A stretch of 64,000 nt of DNA from Hyphomicrobiales bacterium (GCA_002709005.1 PAPH01000047.1:21526-85525), one strand, 5' to 3'; numbered from the stretch's first letter, positions 51,967 through 61,017 are shown. Translations and numbers: made by a program. The notes: a model not told the origin generated them from the letters alone.

Positions 51967-51989
51967 ACGACGCCGTCCAGTGTCTTGTG

Positions 51990-52026
51990 ACGAAGGCCGG
52001 TCCGGCGGGGCCGGCCTTCGTTGTTT
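51990..52026 (+). terminator. Intrinsic terminator after the TRAP/GS/ADH operon
   Basis: ACGAAGGCCGG (51990-52000), ten-base loop, CCGGCCTTCGT (52011-52021), followed by TGTTT. The 11-bp stem lies 24 bases after the alcohol dehydrogenase stop. Confidence 0.82.
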
Positions 52027-52075
52027 CCAGCGTATTTCAATAAAATACGAAATTAACGCTGCAAGCCTTTCAAAT

Positions 52076-52091
52076 CGCAAGTTTGATTGCG
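52076..52091 (+). promoter_or_regulatory. CGCAA-N6-TTGCG dyad upstream of the LuxR gene
   Basis: CGCAAGTTTGATTGCG lies in a locally A+T-rich part of the 257-base gap before 52224. It is shorter than a classical 20-bp lux box, but has the same centre-spaced two-fold symmetry and a suitable position for autoregulation. The rest of the gap holds the upstream terminator and an AT-rich stretch around 52029-52060. Confidence 0.4.
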
Positions 52092-52223
52092 TTCCGCTAG
52101 TTGACCGGCCCCTCTCGAAGGCCGACTTTTCTCCTAATAATTTAGAGGGTTTTCCAGCCGTATTGGTTTTGGATCCTTGATCCGTTGCAACGACGCCCAC
52201 GGCGTCCGGAGAGTGGTGAGAGA

Positions 52224-52964
52224 ATGGATAAAGCGGCGTTGTTCCAGTTTCTCGACCTTGATTTCTGCGACATGGATGCCTCCGAAATCAGCCAGATGCT
52301 GGAAGCTGTGGTGGACGAGGCGGGTTTCGACTACTTCACGCTGACCCGGCAACCGCTCCTTCACAACGATCAGGAAAGTCTCGTTCTCGCGGGCCGCTGG
52401 CCGAGCGGCTGGCCGGACATATACGTGAAGCGCAAATATGCCACGATCGATCCGACTCTTCGCTATCTCGGCTATTGCCAAAGAGGATTCAGCTGGCACG
52501 AGGCCGCATTGTTCTTCGAGGAGGACGCGCAGTTCAAGCGGATTGCCCGCATGCTCAAACAGGCGAAGAAATTCGGCCTGGAGGACGGCTATGTATTCCC
52601 TGTGCACGGGCGCCAGGGGCTTGCCGGCGTGCTCAACGTCGCTGGCCGGCCGGTAAGTCTTTCGGCGGGGGAAGTGCAGCTCTTCGAGGCGGTGGCGCGC
52701 AAGGCCTTCTGGGCCTTGTTCGAAAGCTCCAATCTCGCGGTTCCGGTCTCCGATCCGGCCAATCGCAGCCACTCGATGACCAAACGAGAGATCGAGACTC
52801 TCAGCCTGCTTGCAGAGGGGCTAACCTCCGGAGAAATGGGTTCGACGCTCGGCCTCTCCACCCACACGGTTGACTGGTACATGAACGGTATCCAGAACAA
52901 GCTCGCCGCGCGCAACCGCCACCACGCGGTTGCGATCGCCTTCCGCCGGGGCCTGATCTCCTGA
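52224..52964 (+). CDS. LuxR-type regulator with a complete acyl-homoserine-lactone-binding signature (LuxR solo)
   Basis: 246 residues: autoinducer-binding domain (about 15-165) and LuxR HTH (about 183-243). The residues invariant in LuxR/TraR are present with exact spacing: W63, Y67, D76, P77 and W91 match TraR W57, Y61, D70, P71 and W85; E189, L193 and G199 match E178, L182 and G188. ATG 52224 follows GGTGAGAG. No LuxI synthase is in the window, so it is a solo. In the HTH, TVDWYMNGIQNKL has Tyr where most have His. It lies between the TRAP/GS operon and pyc. Confidence 0.9.
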   Translation: MDKAALFQFLDLDFCDMDASEISQMLEAVVDEAGFDYFTLTRQPLLHNDQESLVLAGRWPSGWPDIYVKRKYATIDPTLRYLGYCQRGFSWHEAALFFEEDAQFKRIARMLKQAKKFGLEDGYVFPVHGRQGLAGVLNVAGRPVSLSAGEVQLFEAVARKAFWALFESSNLAVPVSDPANRSHSMTKREIETLSLLAEGLTSGEMGSTLGLSTHTVDWYMNGIQNKLAARNRHHAVAIAFRRGLIS

Positions 52965-53034
52965 ACCGGGTCGCAGGCTGCCGCCGATTCCGATTTCCGC
53001 CGACCGTCCCGTTGGTTGCACTGCAAAAAATCTA

Positions 53035-53058
53035 ACGGTAAGAATCCACTATTGCCGT
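53035..53058 (+). promoter_or_regulatory. Near-perfect dyad upstream of pyc
   Basis: ACGGTAA (53035-53041) and TTGCCGT (53052-53058) are inverted repeats with one mismatch across a 10-base spacer, about 50 bases before the pyc start. A regulator site is possible. The 141-base gap shows no clear terminator for the LuxR gene. Confidence 0.25.
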
Positions 53059-53105
53059 AAGCCAGCGTGCGTCCCGCATTCTGCGCGAGCTTGGGGAGCC
53101 TGCCT

Positions 53106-56100
53106 TTGTCCATTTCCAAAATTCTCGTCGCCAACAGGTCCGAAATCGCCATCCGCGTCTTCCGCGCGGCCAACGAACTCGGGATCAAGACAGTCGCCAT
53201 CTGGGCGGAGGAGGACAAGCTTTCCCTGCACCGGTTCAAGGCCGACGAAAGCTATCAGGTCGGGCGCGGCCCTCATCTCGAACGCGATCTCGGTCCGATC
53301 GAAAGCTATCTGTCGATCGACGAGGTGATCCGTGTCGCCAAGCTGTCGGGTGCGGATGCGATCCATCCGGGCTACGGGCTGTTGTCGGAAAGCCCCGAAT
53401 TCGCCGATGCCTGCGCCGAGAACGGCATCATCTTCATCGGTCCGAAGCCCGATACCATGCGCCGGCTCGGCAACAAGGTCGCCGCCCGCAATCTGGCCAT
53501 CGAGATCGGCGTGCCGGTGGTGCCGGCCACGGAGCCGTTGCCCGACGACCTGGCGGAAGTGGAAAGGCTGGCGGACGAGGTTGGCTATCCGATCATGCTC
53601 AAGGCCTCCTGGGGCGGAGGCGGTCGCGGCATGCGGGCGATCCGCGCCAAGGAAGATCTGGCCCGCGAGGTTACTGAAGCCAAGCGCGAGGCCAAGGCGG
53701 CCTTCGGCAAGGACGAGGTCTACCTCGAAAAGCTCATCGAGCGCGCCCGCCACGTCGAGGTTCAGGTTCTCGGCGACACCCACGGCAATGCCGTCCACCT
53801 CTTCGAGCGTGATTGCTCGATCCAGCGCCGCAATCAGAAGGTCGTCGAGCGCGCGCCGGCCCCCTATCTCGACGCCGGCCAGCGCGCCGAACTTTCGGGC
53901 TACGCGCTGAAGATCGCCGAGGCGACCGCCTATGTCGGCGCGGGCACTGTCGAGTTCCTGATGGATGCCGATACCGGCAAGTTCTACTTCATCGAGGTCA
54001 ACCCGCGCATCCAGGTGGAGCACACGGTCACCGAGGAAGTCACCGGCATCGACATCGTCAAGGCGCAAATCCACATCCTCGACGGCTTCGCGATCGGTTC
54101 GCCCGAATCCGGCGTTCCGGCGCAGGAGGACATCAAGCTCAACGGTCACGCGCTGCAGTGCCGGATCACCACCGAGGATCCCGAGCAGAATTTCATTCCC
54201 GACTACGGCCGCATCACCGCCTATCGTGGGGCGACCGGATTCGGCATCCGGCTCGACGGCGGCACCGCCTATTCGGGCGCGGTGATCACCCGCTTCTACG
54301 ATCCGCTTCTCGAAAAGGTGACGGCCTGGGCCCCGACGCCGGAGGAAACGATACAGCGGATGGACCGCGCGCTGCGCGAATTCCGTATCCGCGGGGGTGC
54401 GACGAACCTCACCTTCCTCGAGGCGATCATCACCCATCCGAAATTCCGCGACAACACTTATACGACGAAGTTCATCGACACGACGCCGGAGCTCTTCACC
54501 CAGGTCAAGCGCAAGGACCGGGCGACGAAGCTTCTCACCTATCTCGCCGACGTCACCGTCAACGGCCATCCCGAAACCCGTGACCGGCCGCGCCCGGCAG
54601 ACGATGCGGCGGCGCCGCGCGTTCCCTATGTCGATCTGCCCATCGTGGCCGGCACCAAGCAGAAGCTCGACGAGCTCGGGCCGGAAAAGTTCGGTGAATG
54701 GATGCGCGCGGAAAAGCGCGTGCTGATGACGGACACGACGATGCGCGACGGCCACCAGTCGCTGCTCGCCACCCGCATGCGCACCGACGATATCGTCAAG
54801 ATCGCCGGCACCTATGCGCGAGCACTGCCGCAGCTTCTCTCGCTCGAATGCTGGGGCGGAGCGACCTTCGACGTCGCCATGCGTTTCCTCACCGAAGACC
54901 CGTGGGAGCGGCTCGACAAGATCCGGCACAACGCGCCGAACCTGCTCTTGCAGATGCTGCTGCGGGGCGCCAACGGGGTGGGTTACAAGAACTACCCCGA
55001 TAATGTGGTCAAATACTATGTCCGGCAGGCGGCTGCCGGCGGTATCGACCTGTTCCGCGTCTTCGACTGCCTGAACTGGGTCGAGAACATGCGGGTGTCG
55101 ATGGACGCGGTGCGGGAGGAGAACAAGCTCTGCGAGGCGACGATCTGCTACACGGGCGACATCCTCAATTCGGCGCGCCCGAAATACGATCTGAAATACT
55201 ACACCAACCTCGCCGCCGAGCTGGAAAAGGCCGGTGCCCATATCATCGCCGTCAAGGACATGGCCGGTCTCCTCAAGCCCGCCGCGGCGACCCAACTCTT
55301 CAAGGCGCTGCGCGAGGCGACCGATCTGCCGATCCATTTCCACACCCACGATACGTCGGGCATTTCGGCGGCCACCGTGCTGGCTGCCGTCGATGCGGGT
55401 GTCGACGCGGTCGATGCGGCGATGGATGCCCTGTCGGGCAACACTTCGCAGCCTTGTCTCGGCTCCATCGTCGAGGCGCTGCACGGCCATGAGCGCGATC
55501 CGGGCCTCGATCCTGCCTGGATCCGCCGGATTTCCTTCTACTGGGAAGCGGTGCGCCACCAGTATGCCGCCTTCGAAAGCGACCTGAAAGGTCCGGCATC
55601 GGAAGTCTACCTGCACGAAATGCCGGGCGGCCAGTTCACCAATCTCAAGGAACAGGCCCGTTCGCTGGGTCTGGAAACCCGCTGGCACGAGGTGGCGCAG
55701 GCCTATGCCGACGCCAACCAGATGTTCGGCGACATCGTCAAGGTGACCCCGTCGTCCAAGGTGGTGGGGGACATGGCGCTGATGATGGTGAGCCAGGATC
55801 TCACCGTCGCGGACGTCACCAATCCGGCGAAGGACGTCTCCTTCCCCGATTCCGTCGTGTCGATGATGCGCGGCGACCTCGGGCAGCCGCCGTCAGGCTG
55901 GCCGAAGGACCTGCAGAAGAAGGTTCTCAAGGGAGAGAAGGCCTACACCGACCGGCCGGGCTCGCTGCTGGCAGACGCCGATCTCGATGCCGAGCGCAAG
56001 GAGATCGAGACCAAGCTCGAACGGGAGGTGAGCGATTTCGAGTTTGCCTCGTACCTGATGTATCCGAAGGTCTTCACCGATTTCGCTGTGCTTGCCGAAA

Positions 56101-56567
56101 CCTACGGTCCGGTCAGCACGCTGCCGACGCCTGCCTATTTCTACGGGCTCGACGTCGGGGACGAGATGTTCATCGAGATCGAGCAGGGCAAGACGCTGGT
56201 GGTGCGCAATCTTGCCACCGGTGAGACCGACGACAAGGGCATGGTCACGGTCTTCTTCGAGCTCAACGGCCAGCCGCGCCGCGTGAAGGTGCCCGACCGC
56301 ATCCATGGCGCATCGGCCGCAGCCGTCCGCCAGAAGGTCGATCCCACCAATGAGGCCCATGTCGGGGCCCCGATGCCGGGTGTCATATCCACGGTTGCCA
56401 TTTCAGCCGGCCAGGACGTGAAGGCAGGCGACGTCCTCGTCTCGATCGAGGCGATGAAGATGGAAACAGCCATCCACGCCGAGCGCGACGGCACCATCGC
56501 CGAGGTTCTCGTCAAGGCCGGCGACCAGATCGACGCCAAGGATCTGATCGTGGTGTATGAGAGCTAG
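53106..56567 (+). CDS. pyc: Pyruvate carboxylase
   Basis: 1153-residue anaplerotic enzyme making oxaloacetate from pyruvate, bicarbonate and ATP. Order: biotin carboxylase (about 1-455; SWGGGGRGMR ATP loop near 170, FIEVNPRIQVEHTVTE near 295), carboxyltransferase (about 530-830; TTMRDGHQSLLATRMRTDD metal/pyruvate site, FHTHDTSG), allostery linker, and biotin carrier with SIEAMKMETAIH, where Lys is residue 1118. TTG 53106 was chosen: GGGGAG lies 7 bases before it and SISKILVANRSEIA is the N-terminus of rhizobial Pyc, whose length it matches. A strong terminator follows. Confidence 0.96.
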   Translation: MSISKILVANRSEIAIRVFRAANELGIKTVAIWAEEDKLSLHRFKADESYQVGRGPHLERDLGPIESYLSIDEVIRVAKLSGADAIHPGYGLLSESPEFADACAENGIIFIGPKPDTMRRLGNKVAARNLAIEIGVPVVPATEPLPDDLAEVERLADEVGYPIMLKASWGGGGRGMRAIRAKEDLAREVTEAKREAKAAFGKDEVYLEKLIERARHVEVQVLGDTHGNAVHLFERDCSIQRRNQKVVERAPAPYLDAGQRAELSGYALKIAEATAYVGAGTVEFLMDADTGKFYFIEVNPRIQVEHTVTEEVTGIDIVKAQIHILDGFAIGSPESGVPAQEDIKLNGHALQCRITTEDPEQNFIPDYGRITAYRGATGFGIRLDGGTAYSGAVITRFYDPLLEKVTAWAPTPEETIQRMDRALREFRIRGGATNLTFLEAIITHPKFRDNTYTTKFIDTTPELFTQVKRKDRATKLLTYLADVTVNGHPETRDRPRPADDAAAPRVPYVDLPIVAGTKQKLDELGPEKFGEWMRAEKRVLMTDTTMRDGHQSLLATRMRTDDIVKIAGTYARALPQLLSLECWGGATFDVAMRFLTEDPWERLDKIRHNAPNLLLQMLLRGANGVGYKNYPDNVVKYYVRQAAAGGIDLFRVFDCLNWVENMRVSMDAVREENKLCEATICYTGDILNSARPKYDLKYYTNLAAELEKAGAHIIAVKDMAGLLKPAAATQLFKALREATDLPIHFHTHDTSGISAATVLAAVDAGVDAVDAAMDALSGNTSQPCLGSIVEALHGHERDPGLDPAWIRRISFYWEAVRHQYAAFESDLKGPASEVYLHEMPGGQFTNLKEQARSLGLETRWHEVAQAYADANQMFGDIVKVTPSSKVVGDMALMMVSQDLTVADVTNPAKDVSFPDSVVSMMRGDLGQPPSGWPKDLQKKVLKGEKAYTDRPGSLLADADLDAERKEIETKLEREVSDFEFASYLMYPKVFTDFAVLAETYGPVSTLPTPAYFYGLDVGDEMFIEIEQGKTLVVRNLATGETDDKGMVTVFFELNGQPRRVKVPDRIHGASAAAVRQKVDPTNEAHVGAPMPGVISTVAISAGQDVKAGDVLVSIEAMKMETAIHAERDGTIAEVLVKAGDQIDAKDLIVVYES

Positions 56568-56600
56568 AAGCTCTCCTCTTTCACCGGGATTTCAGACGTG

Positions 56601-56630
56601 AAAAGGCCGCCGGGAAACCGGCGGCCTTTT
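56601..56630. terminator. Bidirectional intrinsic terminator after pyc
   Basis: AAAAGGCCGCCGG (56601-56613), loop GAAA, CCGGCGGCCTTTT (56618-56630): perfect 13-bp stem with an A run on the left and a T run on the right. It can therefore end pyc on the plus strand and the DUF3309 gene on the minus strand. Confidence 0.93.
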
Positions 56631-56676
56631 CACTCGGGGCATTGGTGACGGAGCGCGGGGCTCCCTCGTCCTCAGC

Positions 56677-56826
56677 CTATATCCGGCCCATCAGCATCAG
56701 GACGATGACGATGACGAGCACAACGCCGAGGATGCCCATCGGGGCGTTGCCGAAACGTGCGCGTGTGGGGATGGCGCCGATCAGAAGCAGAATGAGAATG
56801 ATCAGCAGAATGGTACCGACGGACAT
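56677..56826 (-). CDS. DUF3309 small hydrophobic peptide
   Basis: 49 residues, starting MSVGTILLIILILLLIGAIP. There are two hydrophobic stretches (about 4-18 and 31-46) with a PTRARFGNAPMG turn between, which is the DUF3309 pattern common in Rhizobiales and other alphaproteobacteria. ATG 56826 has GGAGAGGG upstream; the longer reading frame has no support. Function unknown, presumably an inner-membrane peptide. It stands alone between two divergent or convergent units. Confidence 0.88.
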   Translation of the reverse strand: MSVGTILLIILILLLIGAIPTRARFGNAPMGILGVVLVIVIVLMLMGRI

Positions 56827-57000
56827 GGGAAACCCTCTCCAGTTTTTCAGGTCAAGTAACAACGCCGGGTAAGGGAAACGGTTCCTTTTCTGCCGCAATT
56901 CCCTCAAATTTTGCAATTTAATTCATGTTTCTGCCCGGTTGACGACGCTTGTCGAGCGATATATGCACGTTTTTGCCGAATAAAGCATGAAGGTGCATGA

Positions 57001-57789
57001 TTGGTGCTGACGCAAGAACGACAAAGCCTCATTCGCGGGAAGCTCGAAACCGCGGGACGTGTGCTGGCCGGCGAATTGGCGCAGGAATTCGCCGTCTCCG
57101 AGGACACGATCCGCCGCGACCTGCGGGAACTCGCCGCGGAAGGGGTCTGCGAGCGGGTCTATGGCGGCGCGCTTCTTCGTGCGCCGGCCCGGCCCTTTGC
57201 TGAACGCGTGGGGGAGAAACAGCCGTTAAAGGCGCGCTTCGGCGCCGAGATCGCCCGGCGTCTGCCCGAGGGCGGGTTCGTCTTCATTGATGCGGGGTCC
57301 ACCAATCTCGCCGTTGCCGAGGCGATCGGCCGGGGACGGACAATGACGGTGATGACGAATGCACCAGCCATAGCCGCCACGCTGGTTCATTCGAGTGATG
57401 TCGAACTCATACTCGCCGGTGGTGCGGTGAACCGGAAGCTCGGTGGCACCCTTGATGCTCGCGCCGTCGCTTCGCTCGAGGGCATCTACCCTGACATGTT
57501 CGTGCTCGGCACATGCGGCATCGTTGCCGGGGAGGGGATGTTCGCCTCGCAGGCCGAGGAGCAGTTCTTCAAGAGCCGGGTGGCCGAACGCAGCCGGCGT
57601 GTTATCACGGCGGCGGACGCGGAGAAATTCACTTGCTCCGCGCCGTACCGGATCGCGCCCTTTTCACCCGATATCACGCTTCTCGTCGAGGACGGCAGTC
57701 CCGGCGAGCTTACCAAAATCGCTGCGGCCGGCACGGAGATCGTGCGTCTGGACGACATGTCTGGGAGAGCGACGAATGAGCAGCACTGA
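57001..57789 (+). CDS. DeoR/GlpR-family transcriptional regulator
   Basis: 262 residues. DeoR HTH: LAGELAQEFAVSEDTIRRDL (about 21-40) with VYGGALL following. The phosphosugar-sensing domain shows GFVFIDAGSTNLAVAEAI (about 95-112), MTNAPAIAATL and ADAEKFTCSAPYRIAPFS. The start is a non-ATG codon: TTG 57001 with GAAGG 7 bases upstream is preferred, GTG 57004 is possible. It overlaps the MFS gene by 14 bases, so regulator and transporter are co-transcribed, probably in response to a phosphorylated sugar. Confidence 0.88.
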   Translation: MVLTQERQSLIRGKLETAGRVLAGELAQEFAVSEDTIRRDLRELAAEGVCERVYGGALLRAPARPFAERVGEKQPLKARFGAEIARRLPEGGFVFIDAGSTNLAVAEAIGRGRTMTVMTNAPAIAATLVHSSDVELILAGGAVNRKLGGTLDARAVASLEGIYPDMFVLGTCGIVAGEGMFASQAEEQFFKSRVAERSRRVITAADAEKFTCSAPYRIAPFSPDITLLVEDGSPGELTKIAAAGTEIVRLDDMSGRATNEQH

Positions 57790-58963
57790 TCTGAGCCGGC
57801 GCCTTCCGCTGTTCACGCGCGAAAGGCTGGCCGTTGCGCTCATCTTTCTGCAAGTGGGCTACATCGCGGGAAACTGGGCGCCAAAAGTGCCGGAATTCGC
57901 CGCGCGGCTCAAACTGACTGAATCCGCCGTCGGCCTGATGGTGTTCTTCCTCGGGCTCGGTTCGATCGTCGCCATGCCGCTTGTCGGGTGGTGGGTCTCC
58001 CGGCACGGTTCGCACGGGTTGCTGCGGGTCCTCGTTCTCGCTTCCGCGCCGGTCTTCATCCTCATCAACTGGGCTCCGGACGTGATCACCGGCGCACTGG
58101 CGCTCGCCATTTTCGGAGCGATGATCGGCGGAACCGACGTGGCGATGAACGCCAATGCAGTGGAAATTGAACGGCACGAACGTCGTGCGATCATGTCCTC
58201 GTGCCATGGTTTCTGGAGCCTTGGCGCGTTTCTCGGTGCGGCGACGGGCGGTGTCGTAATCGATCTCGGCGGCAATGCCGCGCATGCCATCGTCGCCACT
58301 CTGAGCGCGCTCGCACTTGGTCTCCTCGCGCGGCCACGGATCTTTCCCGACGGTCCGAGTGCGGTCACGACCGTCCAGGAAATCGCTGCTCCAACGACGC
58401 TGCCGTTCAGAAACGCCGCCTTGTGGCTGATGGGTCTGATGTGCCTTGCGGGAATGGCGCCCGAGGGCGCGATCCTCGACTGGAGCGCGCTTTATCTCCG
58501 CAGCGATTTCGGTGCCGACGCAGCGCTTTCGGGCATCGCCTTCGGCGCGTTCGCCGCGGCGATGGCGGTCATGCGCTTTGCCGGCGACGCGATCCGCGAC
58601 CGCTTCGGCGCGGTGAACACGGTCCGCGTTTCGCTCGCCCTCACCATCGCCGGCCTGCTGATCGCCGGCAGCGCGCCGGGAGCGGTCGTCGCGGTGGCCG
58701 GCTTCGCCGTTGCCGGGCTCGGCATCGCCAACCTGGTGCCGGTCGTTTTCTCGGCGGCCGGCGCCATGCCGGGGCTGGGCAAGGGCGTGGGCATCTCTTT
58801 CGTCACATTCTTCGGCTATTCGGGGCTTCTGTTCGTTCCGTCGCTGATCGGGTTCGTCGCCGAACATTTCGGTCTGGCGATCGTCTATGTGGGGATCTGT
58901 ATTCCCCTCCTTGTCGTGCTCGCCGGTTCGCGCCTGGCGCGCTACGCCGACCGCGAGGACTGA
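57776..58963 (+). CDS. Major facilitator superfamily transporter (FucP/sugar-type)
   Basis: 395-residue, 12-helix permease. ATG 57776 starts within the DeoR gene end; GGGAGAG lies upstream. GYIAGNWAPKVPEFAARLKLTESAVGL-type first loop (about 25-50) and GWWVSRHGSHGLLR (A-motif-like, helix 2-3 loop), plus GGTDVAMNANAVEIERHERRAIMSSCHGFWSLG (about 120-152, position only), are features of the MFS branch annotated as sugar or exopolysaccharide-associated permeases. The exact substrate is unknown; the DeoR partner suggests a sugar. It abuts the converging LysR gene. Confidence 0.88.
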   Translation: MSSTDLSRRLPLFTRERLAVALIFLQVGYIAGNWAPKVPEFAARLKLTESAVGLMVFFLGLGSIVAMPLVGWWVSRHGSHGLLRVLVLASAPVFILINWAPDVITGALALAIFGAMIGGTDVAMNANAVEIERHERRAIMSSCHGFWSLGAFLGAATGGVVIDLGGNAAHAIVATLSALALGLLARPRIFPDGPSAVTTVQEIAAPTTLPFRNAALWLMGLMCLAGMAPEGAILDWSALYLRSDFGADAALSGIAFGAFAAAMAVMRFAGDAIRDRFGAVNTVRVSLALTIAGLLIAGSAPGAVVAVAGFAVAGLGIANLVPVVFSAAGAMPGLGKGVGISFVTFFGYSGLLFVPSLIGFVAEHFGLAIVYVGICIPLLVVLAGSRLARYADRED

Positions 58964-59860
58964 TCAGACCCATTCTCCGGCCATGTAGGCGGTCAGGCCG
59001 GTTTCAAGGCCTTCGAGCACCGCGCGGATGCGCGGGGCGTGGCGGATGTCGCGATGGGCGGTCAGCCATACGGGAAGGGCCGGCAGGACGAGATCCGGCA
59101 GGATCGTCTCCAGATCGGGGTCCGCCGCGAACAGCGGCTTCTGGCCGAAGCCGATTCCGGCGCCATTTCTCATCAGTTGCCAGAGTACGAGATGATTGTC
59201 GCACCTGACCTTGAAGAAGGAGCGGTCTATGGTAACGCCGAAGGCGGCGAAGCCGCGTTGCAGCGCGTCGTCCCGGTCGAAGCCGAGAACATCGTGATCG
59301 AGAAGATCGCCGGGGACGGCGGGCCGGTCGTGAAGGTTGAAATAGTCTTTCGCTGCGCCGGCCACCAGCGGAATGTCGCCGATGTGGCGGGCTACCAGAT
59401 CGACCTGCGTCGGCTTGACCATGCGGACGGCGATATCGGCGTCACGGCGCAGGAGATTGTCGACGGAATCGGTCGCCACGATCTCGATCTGGAGGTTCGG
59501 GTGGTCGTGGCGCAGCCGGGACACGATCCTGGGCAGCACCATGCTGCCGATCATCACGCTGGCAGTGATCCGCACTGATCCGCGGATCTGCCTTTCGGCG
59601 CCCGAGGCGCGGCGCAGGATGGCGTCGGAGGCCTCGCGCATGGCGCGGATATCGGCGAGGAACGCCGCGCCCGCCTCGGTCGCTTCCTGTCCGCGCGGGG
59701 TGCGGCGCAGGAGCGTGGTTCCCATTTTCGCTTCGAGTTCGGCAACGTGGCGGCCGAGGGTGGGCTGGCTGGCGTCGAGCTGCCGCGCCGCCGCCGTCAG
59801 GCTGCCGGTTTCGACAACGGCGAGAAAGCTCTTGAGAAGATTCCAGTCGAGATCGTACAT
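58964..59860 (-). CDS. LysR-family transcriptional regulator
   Basis: 298 residues. The HTH is residues 5-62 (LTAAARQLDASQPTLGRHVA helix-turn-helix core), with the inducer domain about 90-290. ATG 59860 matches the usual LysR start (MYDLDWNLLKSFLAVVETGS); an upstream in-frame start would run over the operator dyad. It is divergent from the NAD(P)-binding protein at 59956, 95 bases away, the standard arrangement of a LysR gene and its target. The DW-N-LL-SF-AV N-terminus belongs to the group regulating oxidoreductases and quinone/aromatic responses. Confidence 0.9.
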   Translation of the reverse strand: MYDLDWNLLKSFLAVVETGSLTAAARQLDASQPTLGRHVAELEAKMGTTLLRRTPRGQEATEAGAAFLADIRAMREASDAILRRASGAERQIRGSVRITASVMIGSMVLPRIVSRLRHDHPNLQIEIVATDSVDNLLRRDADIAVRMVKPTQVDLVARHIGDIPLVAGAAKDYFNLHDRPAVPGDLLDHDVLGFDRDDALQRGFAAFGVTIDRSFFKVRCDNHLVLWQLMRNGAGIGFGQKPLFAADPDLETILPDLVLPALPVWLTAHRDIRHAPRIRAVLEGLETGLTAYMAGEWV

Positions 59861-59861
59861 G

Positions 59862-59877
59862 CATTCATTTTTGAATG
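59862..59877. promoter_or_regulatory. CATTCA-N4-TGAATG dyad, candidate LysR site
   Basis: CATTCATTTTTGAATG is a perfect 6-bp inverted repeat just outside the LysR start. A further TTTCATTCAA half-site lies at 59901-59910. The 95-base divergent gap contains little else. Repeated half-sites of this sort fit a LysR recognition plus activation site pair. Confidence 0.5.
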
Positions 59878-59955
59878 ACACATAAGCGTTTGCAAGCAAT
59901 TTTCATTCAAATTCCGATGCTCCATCTTCCTTTTATCAAAAAAAGGAGATCGGAA

Positions 59956-60909
59956 ATGTCACTCACAATCGCAGTCGTCGGCGCCAGAGGGCGCCTCGGT
60001 CACGTCGTTGCCCAGGCCGCCCTGGCGGCGGGCCACTCGGTCATCGCCATCACCCGCGACGGACGGCTGCCCCAAACACTTGCCGGAGCCACGGCGCGCA
60101 AGGCGGACGCCCTGAAGCGCGACGAACTGATGGCCGCCACGCGCGGCGCCGACGTCATCTTCAACGCTCTGAACCCGCTCTATCCTGACTGGAAGACAAT
60201 GTGCCCGGTGCTGGCTAAGAACGTCGTGGCCGCCGCCAAGGCCAACGGCGCGCACCACCTGTTCGCCGGCAATGTCTATAATTACGGTCGCGAGATCCCG
60301 CCGCTCGCCGGACCTGAGACGCCGGTCCATGGCTCCACCCGCAAGGGGGCGATCCGAATCGCCATGGACGAGCGCTTCGAGCGGGCGGCGCGGGACGAGG
60401 GCGTCGACACCACGACGCTGCGTGCGGGTGATTTCTTCGGCGGACCGGGCCGCGGCTCGTGGTTCGATCTCATCATCGCCGCCCCGCTCGGCAAACACAA
60501 ATATGTCTGGCCCGGCCGGCCCGACATTCCGCACGCCTTCGCCTATCTGCCCGACCTCGCCCGTGCCTTTGTTGCGCTGGCCGAGCGTCATGGCGAACTG
60601 AAGGGCTTCACCGTCTTCACCTTCGCCGGGCACACGCTGACGGGCGAGGAAATGGGCCGGCACCTGGATGTGGCCACCGGCAAACGTCTGCGCCGCGTTT
60701 CCTTCTCCTGGCTCGGGCTGCGCGCTGTGGGGTTGTTCCGGCCGTTCATGCGTGAGGTGATCGAACTGTCCTATCTCTGGTTCACGCCGCATGCCCTCGA
60801 CGGCACGAAATTCGAGGCCTTTGTCGGCGGCTTCGAAGCGACGCCGACCTCCCGCGCGATCGCCGAAGCGGTGCGGGAGTTGAAAGCCGAGGAGAAGGCG
60901 GCGGCCTGA
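59956..60909 (+). CDS. NAD(P)-binding protein, atypical SDR / NAD-dependent epimerase-dehydratase family
   Basis: 317 residues. AVVGARGRLGHVVAQAA (about 6-22) is the atypical-SDR GxxGxxG fingerprint, followed by a substrate-domain YNYGREIPPLAGPETPVHGST region (about 112-133, position only) and a C-terminal segment of SYLWFTPHALDGTKFEAF. Tyr in NVYNYG is the likely catalytic residue. AAAGGAG supports ATG 59956. It is divergently paired with a LysR regulator, hinting at an inducible oxidoreductase for a small carbonyl or sugar-nucleotide compound. The substrate is not recognisable. Confidence 0.86.
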   Translation: MSLTIAVVGARGRLGHVVAQAALAAGHSVIAITRDGRLPQTLAGATARKADALKRDELMAATRGADVIFNALNPLYPDWKTMCPVLAKNVVAAAKANGAHHLFAGNVYNYGREIPPLAGPETPVHGSTRKGAIRIAMDERFERAARDEGVDTTTLRAGDFFGGPGRGSWFDLIIAAPLGKHKYVWPGRPDIPHAFAYLPDLARAFVALAERHGELKGFTVFTFAGHTLTGEEMGRHLDVATGKRLRRVSFSWLGLRAVGLFRPFMREVIELSYLWFTPHALDGTKFEAFVGGFEATPTSRAIAEAVRELKAEEKAAA

Positions 60910-60930
60910 GGGGTGAAGGAAGAAGTCATC

Positions 60931-60975
60931 ACTTCCCTCACCCTCGAGGGGAGGGGTTTGGGGTGGGGACCGCGA
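60931..60975. repeat. Probable Rhizobiales-type intergenic palindromic repeat
   Basis: The gap between two converging genes contains CCCTCACCCTCGAGGGGAG and GGGTTTGGGGTGGGGA, with the perfect palindrome CCCTCGAGGG at 60941-60950. Runs of this kind (CTCGAG- or ACAAG-centred, flanked by G-rich GGGTGGGG words) recur between genes in rhizobial genomes. Copy number cannot be checked here since this is the only copy in the window. Confidence 0.35.
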
Positions 60976-61017
60976 GCGTCAGCGAGCCAGGAGAAGGCGA
61001 AACCTCGTCTCCGAACG

